64,000 bases of DNA from Lithodes maja (GCA_037953745.1 JBAKBP010012332.1:1-64000); one strand, 5' to 3'; counted from the first letter of the stretch, positions 10,463 through 21,828 are shown. Notes: generated from the letters alone by a model not told the origin. Numbers and translations: made by a program.

Positions 10463-11352
10463 ATAATCCAGATGCTTTCAATAAGCCTTACAACACCGAT
10501 TGGGATAATAGGTCTTGATAATAATTTTATAAAGGCACATAAACTACTTGATACAAAGCTTGAATGTTGAAAAATATACAGCAACTTCTCACAAATATAA
10601 AATAGGTTGTATGGTGTGCACAAGTGAGCAAATGGGGAAACATTGTCTTTGAAAATATGCAATAACACCACTATTGTTGTCATTACAGTAAGGAATTAAC
10701 ATTCAAACTAACAATCTAAGTTATATATGCCTAATAGTTTTATTGATAACTACTACCTCTCCACAGGAAAGATGGATGAGAACAAATCTACCTCATCAAA
10801 GAAAAGAAGAAAAAAACCCAGTTATCTTCCAACAAATGTGGCCGGAAATCGAGCTTAGATGAGGTGAATGACGATGCAGGTGTAGGAAGATTTGGGCGAA
10901 GGTGTGGATTCAGCAGCCTGAGAATACAAATGAGTTGAGGCGCGTGGTCCAGGTAAGGTGCGGCAAGCAAATGAGAATAGGCGTGGTGGTGGCGGTGGCG
11001 GTGCTGGGGCAAAAATGTAGGCGAGACGCACAAGAGGAAGAAGAAGAGTAAACAAAAGGTGTGGCAGAGGAGTCGGGTAAGGAAATGCGCATGAGGGAAG
11101 AATGGCAAGAAAGAATTTAAAAACTTTGTAGCCTATGCAGGTAGTGGAAGAGTATATGAAAAAAACATGGGAACACTATGCAGGAGTAAAAGAGCATTTA
11201 TAGCAGAAGTACCAGACAGCAATAAAGACACTGAGGATTGTTATACGAGACGGGAAGAGCATTGACAAAAATAACTCTAAAACATTATTGCAAATTATAT
11301 AGGAGGGGAACAACTTTGAAAATATTCAAGTAGCATAAAGAGTGCATGGTAA
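10463..11352. other. no gene recognised; purine-rich stretch
   Basis: AT-rich sequence followed by a G/A-biased stretch at about 10780-11110. No feature is supported. Confidence 0.4.
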
Positions 11353-11356
11353 TTAA

Positions 11357-11719
11357 GGGGAGACTGGCCGTTTGTTTGGTCTATTAATTAATTTAATTAT
11401 ATATGTTTTCAGTTTCCTCCCTAGACCTCCATCAAGCTTAGAAAAACACCCCCTAGACCCCCATTCAAGATAAATTTGTACATTTTTCGGTAGAAAAATG
11501 TCCCAGCCGAAGGCCGTTTCCTCTTCAAATTGCAGGCTCGCTATCGCTCGCCAGGAAAAAGTCGACACCTAAATGGCACGAAAGGTCTTAAAATTGACAA
11601 CGAAATGGGTCGAAAGGTGTTAAAATCGCCAAACTAATAGGCCGAACGTCTTATAATCTCAAAACTAGTGGGGCTAAACATTAGGGAGAAAGGGGCCCAG
11701 GAAAACGGTCTGCCTCCCC
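11357..11719 (-). mobile_element. TTAA-flanked MITE, family 1, copy B
   Basis: TTAA at 11353-11356 and 11720-11723. Ends GGGGAGACTGGCCGTTT and AAACGGTCTGCCTCCCC are inverted repeats. The interior has the GGCTCGCTATCGCTCGCC core and matches copies C and D over its whole length in opposite orientation. Confidence 0.88.
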
Positions 11720-11723
11720 TTAA

Positions 11724-13050
11724 GCAGATATTGAAGAAGATATTTAAGAAGAAACATTGGGCATGAAGGGAGTATCATATGCTAGCAAAGAATGTAAGAA
11801 CATTCGAAAAAAGCAATGGGCATGAAGCAAGAATAGCTAATTGGACAAACCCGACAGTATTCCAAACTGACAGTGACTATGGATGAACTATAACAAACTA
11901 AACAGGTGTGATGTGCGAATAAGGGAGACTATTCAGACTCAGCAGGTGGGAAGTGTGACAAAAGATGTTTATACAGGCAAGGAAGAGCAAATAAGGCAAT
12001 GAGAAGGTAGTGGGGAAGACAAGGCATGCAGATGAGAGGAAGAAAATACAGAACTTGCGAGAGAAGGGACATGCAAGAGACGTGGCAGGCATGCAAATGA
12101 GGATAAAGGCATATAATAAATGTGGCAAAGCAGGAGTATAAAACTAACACTCTAGAATACTATGACATCCTTTTTTGTCTTTGTTTTGGCTAACTTAAGA
12201 AGATTTATCTCAGCTTACGTAGTATGTCTAGAAATCAAAATGGGTACACACATAATCAATTAACTCTTGACTCTCACATATCCTTCCCAAAATCAATAAA
12301 ACTGCAATGATGTCAATGTAAGAGTAAGAAAGACGTCGCCGCACTGGAGAGGTTAAGATCATGCAAAGAAGGGTAGAACTAGTATATGAAAAACATTAAA
12401 ACACACTTGGGATATACAGTATACAGTAATATACACGAAGCCCTCAACATGCAGCAGATTCGTAAATTGTAGGTACATTGAAGTAGCTTGGATATGGGGT
12501 TAGGAGTATGGGGTTAGGAGTACCCGTATGAAGCTAACGGGAAATAGAGCTACACAATCTTCCAATAGGGGGAGGAGGAAGAAGAACTTCACCACATCTG
12601 GAGGGATGGGACCCGGGGCCCAGTGCTTCTATTCAAGGCTTGCAGAGATCATCGCAGAGAAGAAGCAACAGCCCAGGAGCCACGTTGTAGCCTGAATGAG
12701 ATGCCGTCTATCATTCTCATTGCTCAGATCAGCACTGCTATGCCTGCGGGGAACAAGACTGTCTGCACCACAACCAGCGACAGTGGCATACGTGGACTAC
12801 AAGGCAACAGTGGCAGAGGGTCGCATAGGGAGGCGACTGGATTGAAGTTGCATGGTGTAGAGTAGTAATATAGCAGAGTAGTAGGAATAGAGTAATATCT
12901 GATGTTTGTAAAATATAATGTATGTACACTATTTAATAAAAATCAAAGTAGTAGTAGTAATCCACGATAATGAGTCTGAGTGCTTACCCCGGAATAGGAA
13001 GTAGCTGAATGACTACCAAGTCGGAAGCTTTGATGACTGTTCTGACCTTG
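11724..13050. other. no gene recognised; possible retroelement 3' end near 12540-12960
   Basis: Most of this stretch shows nothing. From 12540 to 12945 there is GC-richer sequence with a plus-strand open frame of about 80 codons (12623-12865), then an AATAAAAATC signal and (AGT)n at 12948-12960. The arrangement looks like the 3' end of a retroelement or an old transcript, but the protein (KACRDHRREEATAQEPRCSL) is not recognised. Confidence 0.3.
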
Positions 13051-13118
13051 TTTAGGGTCCATAGGGGGGATGCACAGGATGAGTGGTCTTTATAAAAAAC
13101 AAAAAACACAAACAAACA

Positions 13119-13120
<2 letters not shown>

Positions 13121-13159
<39 letters not shown>

Positions 13160-13178
13160 ATAGTAGTAGAAGTAGTAG
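13121..13178. repeat. (GTA)n microsatellite
   Basis: About 19 GTA units with two interruptions. Confidence 0.95.
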
Positions 13179-13199
13179 GTACGGGCGTGTGCTGGACTA

Positions 13200-13760
13200 G
13201 ACATCAAACAGATACCTGTGTAAATTTTAAAGGGCGTGTACTGATGTTGCTCCATTCATGCAGTGTGAGTATGTTAGCAGGTTGTTGACTGAGTAGTAAT
13301 AGTAAGAGTAAATGGCAGGTATATAGGCGCGTACAAGGCTTGACCCCAATCAACATGTGTAAAAGATTAAGGCCGTTACCTGGTGTTACTGCTTTCATGC
13401 AATGTGTGTATATTACCAGGTGTTGCCTGAGGTATTGTAGTTGTGGTAGTACTTCTAAGTACAGTACAAGTAATCGTAGTAATAGTATAAGGTAGTAACA
13501 GGCATGGGGGTATACTAAGCTAGACACTAAGCAACAAGTACCGGTATATCTGCTGAAGGCCGTTTACCGGTGTTGCTCCATTCATGTAGTGTATGTTATC
13601 AGGTTTTGAGACTGCCGTGGTGTTGTAATAGTAGTAGTAGTAGGTAGAGGCAGGTATATGAGCGTGTACTGGGCTAGGCACCAAACAACAGGTACCGGTA
13701 TATCTGCTGAAGGCCGTTTACTGGTGTTGCTCCATTCATGCCGGGCCTTGCCTAGGTGTG
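13200..13760 (+). repeat. degenerate minisatellite, about 140-190 bp units
   Basis: At least four units share GTTGCTCCATTCATG-like text near 13245, 13384, 13571 and 13724. Each is preceded by a version of ACTGGGCTAGGCACCAAACA and followed by (GTA)n-like interruptions. The last two units also share TACCGGTATATCTGCTGAAG. Noncoding. Confidence 0.75.
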
Positions 13761-14190
13761 TTGTGTGTGTATGTGTGTGTGTGTGCTAGCAGGTGTTGGG
13801 GGAGGTGTAGAAGTACTATGGTAACAGAGGTTGTTGCTGTTGGTATTGCAGTAGTAGGTGTTAACCAAGTGTAGTGAGAGTGTACTAGCATGTGTTAGCA
13901 GAGTTCTAACACATATACTGTATAGACTGTAAATATACAGTATTTATAATCTGTCTCATGCATTCATATATACCACAGGGATTGTAGTACTATAAAGGGA
14001 TCCATTTGATTGTCTAACTGAATTATATTATATGGTATTATGTTTCAATGTTGGGATCTGTGGCGGCTAATGTTGATGACACGAATATTTATGTTGTGTC
14101 TTTGAGTCATGGCGAAAAGTTGCTCCATCTCCGTCTTTTAAAGGGTATTAACGTAACAGGTGGGTGAAGGTCGCTTTCTTTACCACCACT
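13761..14190. other. no gene recognised
   Basis: GT-rich start (13760-13790) and intergenic DNA with no supportable feature. Confidence 0.4.
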
Positions 14191-15380
14191 ACCATCACCT
14201 TTAACCTACCATCACCACCAAAATAACTACACCACCGCAACAACAACAATCAACAACACTCTTAGTACTATCAATACCAACAATACGACTCTAACCTACA
14301 ACCACCACTACCACCACACAACTACCCCTATCCCCACCTATATCATCACCATTAAGTACACCACACGACCACCGAACACACTTTCACCAGTACCACAATT
14401 ACCTTCTTCCCCACCACAACCACATTTCCATTCATGATTAGGCCACCACTATTAAGGGGAGGCAGACCGTTTTTCTGGACACCCTTCGCCCTAATGTTTA
14501 GCCCCACTAGTTTTGAGATTATAAGACGTTCGGCCCATTAGTTTGGCGATCTTAACACCTTTAGCCCCATTTCGTTGTCAATTTTAAAACCTTTCGTGCC
14601 ATTTAGGTGTCGATTTTTTCCTGGCGAGCGATAGCAAGCCTGCAATTTTAAGAGAAACCGGCCTTCGGCCGGAAAATGTTTCTACCGAAAAATGTACAAA
14701 TTTATCTTGAAGGGGGGTCTAGGGGGTGTTTTTCTAAGCTTGATGGAGGTCTAGGGAGGAAACTAAAACAATATATGAATAAATTAATTAATAGACCAAC
14801 AAACGGTCTGCCTCCCCTTAAGTAGCTTCACATCACCCACACCCACCTCCACCCGTACTACACCTGTATCACCATCCCAACACCACTACTACAGCCATTA
14901 CCACCCCTTCCACAATCATCACCTCCTTATTCACCACCTCCACCCAACCACTATCCCTATCACAACCACTACTACCAAGGAGGTTTATAAGCTCCTTGAC
15001 TACTACCATCATCTCCAATACCCATCACCACGATCACCACCCAAACTTTCACTACCACATCTACTACATTCACCACCACTACCCACATTTCCATTCATGC
15101 CTAGGCCACCACTCGTAAGATGACTCACCCCTGTGGACTCCCCCAAATCACCTACCACTACAAATACCATCTGTATCACGACCACCACCACCAGTCCACC
15201 ACTATCACATTTCCATTCATGCCTAGGTCACCACTCGTAAGATGACTCGCTCACATCAACTACCACTACAACCACCATCTGTATCATGACCACTTACCAC
15301 TACCACTTCTCCATTCATGCCTAGGCCACCACTCGTAAGATGACTCACCCACATCCACTACCACCATCTGCCCTACCTCT
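14190..15380 (+). repeat. CCA-rich low complexity with about 100-130 bp minisatellite units
   Basis: Degenerate ACC/CCA repeats across the region. Embedded units start CATTTCCATTCATGCCTAGG and continue CCACCACTCGTAAGATGACTC at about 15077, 15206 and 15308. A fourth, older unit starts at 14421 and is cut by MITE copy C; its remainder resumes at 14818. Confidence 0.8.
14456..14817 (+). mobile_element. TTAA-flanked MITE, family 1, copy C (best preserved)
   Basis: TTAA at 14452-14455 and 14818-14821 with near-perfect ends GGGGAGGCAGACCGTTT and AAACGGTCTGCCTCCCC. It interrupts a minisatellite unit: the host reads CCACCACTA before it and GTAGCTTCACATCACCC after it, matching CCACCACTCGTAAGATGACT in intact units, so the TTAA is a target duplication. 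The interior holds GGCGAGCGATAGCAAGCC and a GCCGGCCTTCGGCCGG-like hairpin. Confidence 0.9.
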
Positions 15381-16230
15381 CCCCCCCCCCTCCCCTTACC
15401 CTCCACCCTCCTAACCCCAAACCACTCACCTTGCTCGGTCAACTCCTACATACCAGTTTACGTTCACCACCTTCACAGTTACTGTAAAACAATAGCAACA
15501 TCGCTCAAACCAGTATTTGTGTTTATATAATTTTGTTTCACTGGGTTACCCATTTTTCTTCAATATAATAATTATAAACTGCTTTGTAAAACAAATAAAT
15601 AAAAGACAGACATGTTATATATCCATACCTGTACTTTGAGGGTAGCTTACAATTATACAGAAATACATTTTTACCGTGACTGATACTGTACTGGTACTGT
15701 TATGTTTGGCAATATACAGTAAATAAGTTACGACAATTTTTTTTTTCGTTTCAATTAAGACGAATGCGGTAATGCATGCATGTAGGGAATCAATTAGCTG
15801 AAGAACGATATATCCTAGGTATGTGCAATAGCCTATTCAAGTAGCCTATACAGTACACTATTTCATGATAAATTGAAGCATTGGCAGAATTAAAACAACG
15901 ACCCAGGGTATGTGTCTCAAGGAGTTGTTTCAAAGTATTACAGTAGCGTTTCGGAGTTGTTTATCGAAATTATATGTTACTTAATATTAAAGGAAATTGT
16001 ATACATTGCCGTATTCCAGTTGCCGGTAAATACACAAAACTGGTTGTCGGTGCTAGCATTCTATTAAGTAAGGCAACATCCATCACTCCAGCAGCATGTG
16101 ACCTGTGAGTAATATTTGGGCAAAAGTAAAAACGTCACACGAAGTCACACGCACACACGCATTACATAATCCCCGTACACAAGTAATACATTGTTTACAT
16201 TCTTCATTACCTTACCTAACGAAAACCAAC
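15381..16230. other. no feature recognised
   Basis: C-rich start, then ordinary AT-rich sequence. Nothing supported. Confidence 0.4.
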
Positions 16231-16592
16231 TGAAGAGGAGGAAGACCGTTTTTCTGGACCCCCTTCTCCCTAATGTTTAGCCCCACTAGTTTTGAGATTA
16301 TATGATGTGCGGCCCATTAGTTTGGCGATTTTAACACCTTTCGCCCCATTTCGTTGTCAATTTTAAGACCTTTCGTGCCATTTAGGTGTCGATTTTTTCC
16401 TGGCGAGCGAAAGCGAGCCTGCAATTTTAAAAGGAACCGGCCTTTGGCCGGGAAATTTTTCTACCGAAAAATTTACAAATTTATCTTGAAGGGGGGTCTA
16501 GGTTTGTTTTCTTCTAAGCTTGATGAAGGTCTAGCGAGGAAACTAAGAAAATATATGAATAAATGAATTAATAGACCAAACGATCTGCCGTA
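16231..16592 (+). mobile_element. MITE, family 1, copy D (eroded ends)
   Basis: Matches copy C throughout (for example CCCTAATGTTTAGCCCCACT, GGTGTCGATTTTTTCCTGGC). The ends have decayed to GAGGAGGAAGACCG and CGATCTGCCGTAACC and neither TTAA survives, so this copy is older. Confidence 0.85.
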
Positions 16593-17138
16593 ACCTATCC
16601 TACCCAGCCCCCACTAGTGAATACCGTACTCTACCAAACCTACCAAATTTAATTGAATCAAATCTAACTTGATCTCTCACTAACCTAATCTTCATACCGG
16701 AAAGTCAGATATACCAGTATTTCAAATTTGTCAATAGACTGAATAGCAAACACTATGAAGCACACTATTGCCATCAAGCTAAGCATTGACAACACAAATA
16801 CACAACGCTTACTGATTAATGTATTATATTGTGAATGATGTCTTTGGATATTCACTAGACCTTTAAATTATATAACGGATAACTTGGTAAGCCACAGTAA
16901 TTATCAAAAGACGCGTCGCCCTCTCAACACCTCTTTTATTATATTGTTCAGTTTCAAAAACAAATTACTCCTTACGAAGCCTGGACGAAGCTCATGATCG
17001 GCCTTTGTGCAAGAATTTTAACGAGTACCTTTTTATGATAAGTGAGAACAGACAGACTGAATCCGTGAATGTACGACAATAGTTTTTTTATGTGATTCTA
17101 CGTGATGCTTGAACTGCGAATCAGAGCTTGGATATTAA

Positions 17139-17344
17139 CCCCTTGAAGCTCTGACGCGTTTTAGCAGTTTATTTTGGTTATTATTAGACGATGTTATGTA
17201 GCTTAGGAAGGATCTGTGGGTATTAAAAGGGTAAACACTATCTCAATCAACCCTCTGACTTCCGTATACCGTTACTAATCTGAATAAAATCGTCTAACTG
17301 TAGCCAGAAAACAGAACAGAAACGCGTATTGGAGCTTGAAAGGG
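17139..17344. mobile_element. TTAA-flanked MITE, family 2
   Basis: TTAA at 17135-17138 and 17345-17348. Ends CCCCTTGAAGCTCTGACGCG and the complement of CGCGTATTGGAGCTTGAAAGGG form an imperfect inverted repeat; the interior is also imperfectly self-complementary (TTAGACGATGTTATG against AATAAAATCGTCTAAC). Similar TTAACCCCTTC-type elements recur near 27767, 41237, 43377 and 45523. Confidence 0.75.
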
Positions 17345-17875
17345 TTAACATTTGTCATAAGTTATAACGTGGTCAGAGTCAAAACACTCCATTGAATTAA
17401 CTGACTAATAGATGCTTTAAGACGTAAATATCTACCCATCAGTCATAACAGTCTATTACAGGATAAAAACGTCGTAACTTACCCATACTACGAAAAACGG
17501 CGTTGTCGTAAGATATTATAATGCAGTTATAACCTATTTGATTATTGTTGGTGAGTGCTATCAAATTGGCCGTCAACATACGACGGTCATAAGGAAATAC
17601 GACGTCGTAAATGTTATGAGTATCCAGGTTAGGTTAGGTAAGGTTGAGTTAGATTACAAAGGAGTACAAAGGAGTACAAAGGAAATCAAGCAACAACAGA
17701 TCTAGTGACCCTTCTAGGCTGCTTGTCCTCCAAAACACTGAGGATCAAGTGTCCAAACAGTGGTTTAGAGTGGGTAAGGGAACATTGGAAAGGGAACTAC
17801 TGCCCTGCCACTAACGTGGCAGGACTAGGAAGTTAGTAGGGGACATATGGGTTAGTAACTGAGGGGAGGATAAAG

Positions 17876-20827
17876 TTATTCATTTACAAACGCAGTCAGT
17901 CGCGGGTTTGATGCGAGATATTTGTCTAGGCGGAATTTAAATGAATCAACGGTGCTGCAGTCTATAACGTTTCGGGGAAGCCCATTCCACAAGTTGACAA
18001 CTCGATTGAAGAAGAAATTCTTAGATTCGTGCGAGTTAAAAGATTTACCAATAATTTTGCAACCGTTTCCCCGTGTGTAATTAGATTGGTCGATAGTGAA
18101 GTACTTACTACAGTTCATATTGTCGATGCCTTTGATGATTTTGAACACTTGAATTAAGTCGCCTCTTAATCTGCGCTGGGTTAAAGGAAATAGATTTAAT
18201 TCTCTAAGACGCTCTTCGTATGGTTTGTTCTTTAGGCTAGGTATCATTTTGGTAACTCTACGTTGAACTCGTTCTAGCTTGTTTATATCTTTTTGGTAAT
18301 AAGGGCACCAGGATTGAACGCAGTATTCCAGAAGAGGGCGGACTAAGGAATTGTAAAGGGTTAGGATAACTTCTTTGGATTTATGCTCAAATGACCTGCC
18401 TATAAAGCCAATTATTTTGTTTGCCTTCTTAACAACTTCTGAACATTGTTGACTCGGTTTTAGGTTACTCGATATTGTTACTCCCAGATCAGTTTCTCTG
18501 TTTACATTCTTAAGCTGAGTGCCATTCATCGAATAGTTTGCTTTCTCATTTAGGTATCCGACATGTAGTACTTTACATTTATCCGCATTGAAACTCATTT
18601 GCCAAATTTGGGCCCAACATGACAATTTATCTAGATTGTGTTGCATATCGTCAACTTGTTCTTTTGAGAGTACGCTATTTGCAATTTTTGTATCGTCAGC
18701 AAATTTTGAGATTGTGCAGGTGAGACCCTCATCTATGTCGTTGATGTAAATTAGAAAGAGAATTGGTCCTAGTACCGATCCCTGGGGTACCCCGCTACTT
18801 ACATTGGTCCATTTAGATGCCTTACCGTTTATGACTACTCTTTGCTTTCTGTTGTTGAGCCAATTTTCTATCCATTTCAACACACCGTCTTGTATTCCAT
18901 GCGCTTTTAGTTTTAGCAGTAAACGTTTGTGGGGAACTTTGTCAAAGGCCTTTTGAAAATCAAGGTATATAATATCTACAGCTTTACTCTCATCGTAGAG
19001 GTTGAGGATATCGTGGAAGAAGTCTAAGAGGTTTGTTAAACAGGAACGTTTTTTACGAAAGCCGTGTTGAGTATCTTTAAGTATGTTATTTTCCTCTAAG
19101 TGATTTACGAGTCTGTCTCGTATGACCGTTTCTAGCATTTTACATACAACTGAGGTTAAGCTAATTGGACGATAGTTACTGGGTAGAGATTTGCTGCCTT
19201 TTTTGAATATCGGTGTTACGTTGGCTAGCTTCCACTGATCAGGCATAGTTCCAGACTGCAAGGATTTATTGAATAGTAATGTCAGTGGTTTGGAGAGCTC
19301 ATTCTTAGCTTCCTTTAGAACTCTAGGCGAGATTGTATCAGGTCCTGGCGTTTTATTTACTTTGAGTTTATCTAAACAATTCAATACTTCTCTCTCTGTA
19401 ACGGTGATATTGCTTAGAACATCTGAATTATCAATCTGAATCGGCGATGGTGTAGGGATATCACTGAGGTCTTCGGTTGTAAAAACTGATGCAAAGAAGG
19501 TATTGAGGGCATTACTTATTTGTACTTCGTCTTTGGTGTATTCTCCTTTTTCATCGACTAACGGTCCAACAGTTGAAGTAACTACTTTTTTCTTTCTGAT
19601 ATAACTATAGAATTCTTTCGGGTTTGTTTTACTTTGATTCGCAATATGTAACTCTAAGGTCTTTTTACTTTGCTTAATTAACTTTTTGGCTTTGCGTCGT
19701 AGCTCTACAAATTTCACCCGTTCTTCGTCATTTTGTGAGGATTTTAATCTATCATTAGCAAATTTTTTAGCAAGCAGGCAGTTTGAAATATCTTTATTCC
19801 ACCATTTGGGCTTATTATTATGGCCTGGACGCCGTATTTTCGATGGTATGCAGTCTTGCACTGCTTTTAGGTAAGTGGTTTCGAATAACTTCCAAGATGT
19901 ATTTATGTCGTTATTGTTAATTAAAAAGCTCCAGTCAGTTTCTTTAAACATAGCTCTAAGTTTATGGAAGTTTGCTTTCTTGAAATTAGGGACTTTTTCG
20001 ATGCTACTATTTGGTTCGTTACTAGTAAACTTTAAAGTGAAAGTTATCGTACGATGGTCGCTGTTACTGAATTCATCACCAACATTCAAATTCTCTATCA
20101 ATTCTTCTTTTGTTGCAAGTACAATGTCAAGAACGTTATTACCACGGGTCGGCGTTCGAACAAATTGATAAAGCGAACTCTCTTGCAAGTTCGTATACAA
20201 GTCATGTCCGGAGTGTGAAGTAAGAGTATCGCCCCACTTGGTCACAGGTAAATTAAAGTCGCCAAAAATTACGGTATCTTGTGAGTTACTTACATCTGCA
20301 ATTTGTTCGTAAATTTCTCGGTCAGTTTGCACTGATTGAGCTGGAGGTCTGTATATTAACGCAAGTATTATTTTTGTACCTTTATTATTCTTTATTAGCA
20401 CAAAAGATGTGTCGACGTTCACAATTTGAGGTTTTGACACGAGGGTCGGGTTAAGACTTTCTTTGATATAAAATAAAACGCCACCTCCATTTTTATTTAT
20501 TCGGCTGTTCTCAAACATTACATAACCGGGAAGTGAATACTCTGCTAAAAAGTCTCTATCTTCTGTATTGAGCCAAGATTCTGTTATGCCAATCACATCA
20601 TAATTTTCTGTAAACACTAGTTCCTCTAAATCTGAAAATTTATTGCGTATGCTACGAGCGTTTGCATAGAAAACCTTTAAAGTTGCGGTTTTAGAACTCG
20701 CATTACGTTCTTTCATCGAATTTTTGGTTCTGGTCGGATCTACATTTACATTCATGGCTGTCCTCGGTCCTCGGTTGTTATCCCTGACGGTTTTGAATTT
20801 GGGTCGTGTTGGTGGAGATTTATCCAA
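17876..20827 (-). CDS. CR1-like ORF2: endonuclease and reverse transcriptase
   Basis: A 983-aa uninterrupted frame. The N-terminal third is an APE-type endonuclease (FYANARSIRNKFSDLEEL, YDVIGITESWL, VIFGDFNLPVTKWG, then SDHRTITF). The centre is the reverse transcriptase: LKVNKTPGPDTISPRVL, SNYRPISLTSVVCKMLE, HGFRKKRSCLTNLL, DFQKAFDKVPH, SSGVPQGSVLGPILFLIYIN and the catalytic FADDTKIANSVL. The C-terminal part has VRPLLEYCVQSWCPYYQKDI and RVVNLWNGLPRNVID. The enzyme nicks target DNA and copies element RNA there (target-primed reverse transcription). Length and domain order fit a complete ORF2. Confidence 0.95.
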   Translation of the reverse strand: MDKSPPTRPKFKTVRDNNRGPRTAMNVNVDPTRTKNSMKERNASSKTATLKVFYANARSIRNKFSDLEELVFTENYDVIGITESWLNTEDRDFLAEYSLPGYVMFENSRINKNGGGVLFYIKESLNPTLVSKPQIVNVDTSFVLIKNNKGTKIILALIYRPPAQSVQTDREIYEQIADVSNSQDTVIFGDFNLPVTKWGDTLTSHSGHDLYTNLQESSLYQFVRTPTRGNNVLDIVLATKEELIENLNVGDEFSNSDHRTITFTLKFTSNEPNSSIEKVPNFKKANFHKLRAMFKETDWSFLINNNDINTSWKLFETTYLKAVQDCIPSKIRRPGHNNKPKWWNKDISNCLLAKKFANDRLKSSQNDEERVKFVELRRKAKKLIKQSKKTLELHIANQSKTNPKEFYSYIRKKKVVTSTVGPLVDEKGEYTKDEVQISNALNTFFASVFTTEDLSDIPTPSPIQIDNSDVLSNITVTEREVLNCLDKLKVNKTPGPDTISPRVLKEAKNELSKPLTLLFNKSLQSGTMPDQWKLANVTPIFKKGSKSLPSNYRPISLTSVVCKMLETVIRDRLVNHLEENNILKDTQHGFRKKRSCLTNLLDFFHDILNLYDESKAVDIIYLDFQKAFDKVPHKRLLLKLKAHGIQDGVLKWIENWLNNRKQRVVINGKASKWTNVSSGVPQGSVLGPILFLIYINDIDEGLTCTISKFADDTKIANSVLSKEQVDDMQHNLDKLSCWAQIWQMSFNADKCKVLHVGYLNEKANYSMNGTQLKNVNRETDLGVTISSNLKPSQQCSEVVKKANKIIGFIGRSFEHKSKEVILTLYNSLVRPLLEYCVQSWCPYYQKDINKLERVQRRVTKMIPSLKNKPYEERLRELNLFPLTQRRLRGDLIQVFKIIKGIDNMNCSKYFTIDQSNYTRGNGCKIIGKSFNSHESKNFFFNRVVNLWNGLPRNVIDCSTVDSFKFRLDKYLASNPRLTAFVNE

Positions 20828-20853
20828 ATTCGCGGTTCTTGACGGATTAGTAT

Positions 20854-21828
20854 TTAATTCCTTTGTAGGTTGCCGTCCTCGCTGTCTTCGGTCCTCCTTC
20901 CTGGTTGTCCTGTGCTGAGTCGATTTTTTCTCCGAAAATCCTTCACCGCATCGTTGAGAAGACGCCCAAAACGTGCTGCTCCCACCTGGTTCAGATGAAC
21001 TCCATCGTCCGAAAACAAATAGTCATCGAAGTAGAAATTGTCCCAGGTGTCGACGAATCCCACGTTCTCCTTCCTGCAGAGGTTTGCTAGACAACGATTT
21101 GTGCTGGTGGCTATGTTGTAAAATCGGCTCTCTACACCGAGCCGGGGGACGATTCCTGAGACGATGATCCTTGATGACTTCTCCTTAAACGACTTGATCA
21201 GCTGCTGGTACTTTAAAAGCAAATCTTCCGACCGGGTTCGCTGCACATCGTTGGATCCAACGTGGATGACGTACATTGTATTAGCAGGGGCCAGCTTTGA
21301 TACTTCGTCAACTGCTGCAACTACGTCATCCACACCACCACCAGGGATACAAAAACGCTTCCTGGTCTTAGGTGCCCTGGCGCAAAACTCTGTGAGCTGA
21401 CCACGTATCATCGAGTCTCCCACGAGCCGGACTTCTTCTATTTCCTCTTCGTCATCTGAGTCTGCGAGTATCTGGAAACGGTTTTGACACTCGGTAATCG
21501 GTATGTGTTTCCTGGTCTTGGGGCAAACGTTGTTCCTCACGACACGGAAGTTGTCTTGAGGGGGAAGAGAGTCACTATTTGTATCTTGAGTATCGGATAC
21601 ATCAGCTGAAGTGGCTACTGTAGGCGTTGAATTGTTGGCAGTTGACGTTGGGGCGTTGGTGGCTGCTGGAGTTGCGGTGACAATTGAAGTTTGTGGTACT
21701 CCAACGTTGAGTGTTACAAACTCTTGGAGTGATTCCAGCTTCATGGTGAGGACGTTGATCTTGTTGTAGGCTTCGTCTAATGTATGGGTGAGGCAAGCTA
21801 CCTTCCCGCCCATTTTCCCCAAGGCCAC
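20854..21828 (-). CDS. CR1-like ORF1 with SGNH/GDSL esterase domain
   Basis: A 324-aa frame upstream of ORF2. The N-terminal part is a predicted coiled coil (TLDEAYNKINVLTMKLESLQ) and a Thr/Ser-rich linker. From about residue 130 an SGNH hydrolase-like fold is visible: EVRLVGDSMIRGQ with the nucleophile Ser in GDS, VIHVGSNDVQRT with the Gly/Asn blocks, and DDGVHLNQVGAARF with the Asp/His pair. An esterase-type ORF1 is known for CR1 LINEs, where it is thought to act in RNA or membrane binding. All expected catalytic residues are present. The Met at 21828 is a reasonable start. Confidence 0.9.
   Translation of the reverse strand: MALGKMGGKVACLTHTLDEAYNKINVLTMKLESLQEFVTLNVGVPQTSIVTATPAATNAPTSTANNSTPTVATSADVSDTQDTNSDSLPPQDNFRVVRNNVCPKTRKHIPITECQNRFQILADSDDEEEIEEVRLVGDSMIRGQLTEFCARAPKTRKRFCIPGGGVDDVVAAVDEVSKLAPANTMYVIHVGSNDVQRTRSEDLLLKYQQLIKSFKEKSSRIIVSGIVPRLGVESRFYNIATSTNRCLANLCRKENVGFVDTWDNFYFDDYLFSDDGVHLNQVGAARFGRLLNDAVKDFRRKNRLSTGQPGRRTEDSEDGNLQRN

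Noticed and set aside
11898..12150. Hydrophobic frames at 11898-12150 as possible TMEM214 membrane exons
   Set aside because: No similarity to TMEM214 C-terminus, no splice sites in the right phase, and composition follows low-complexity purine-rich DNA.
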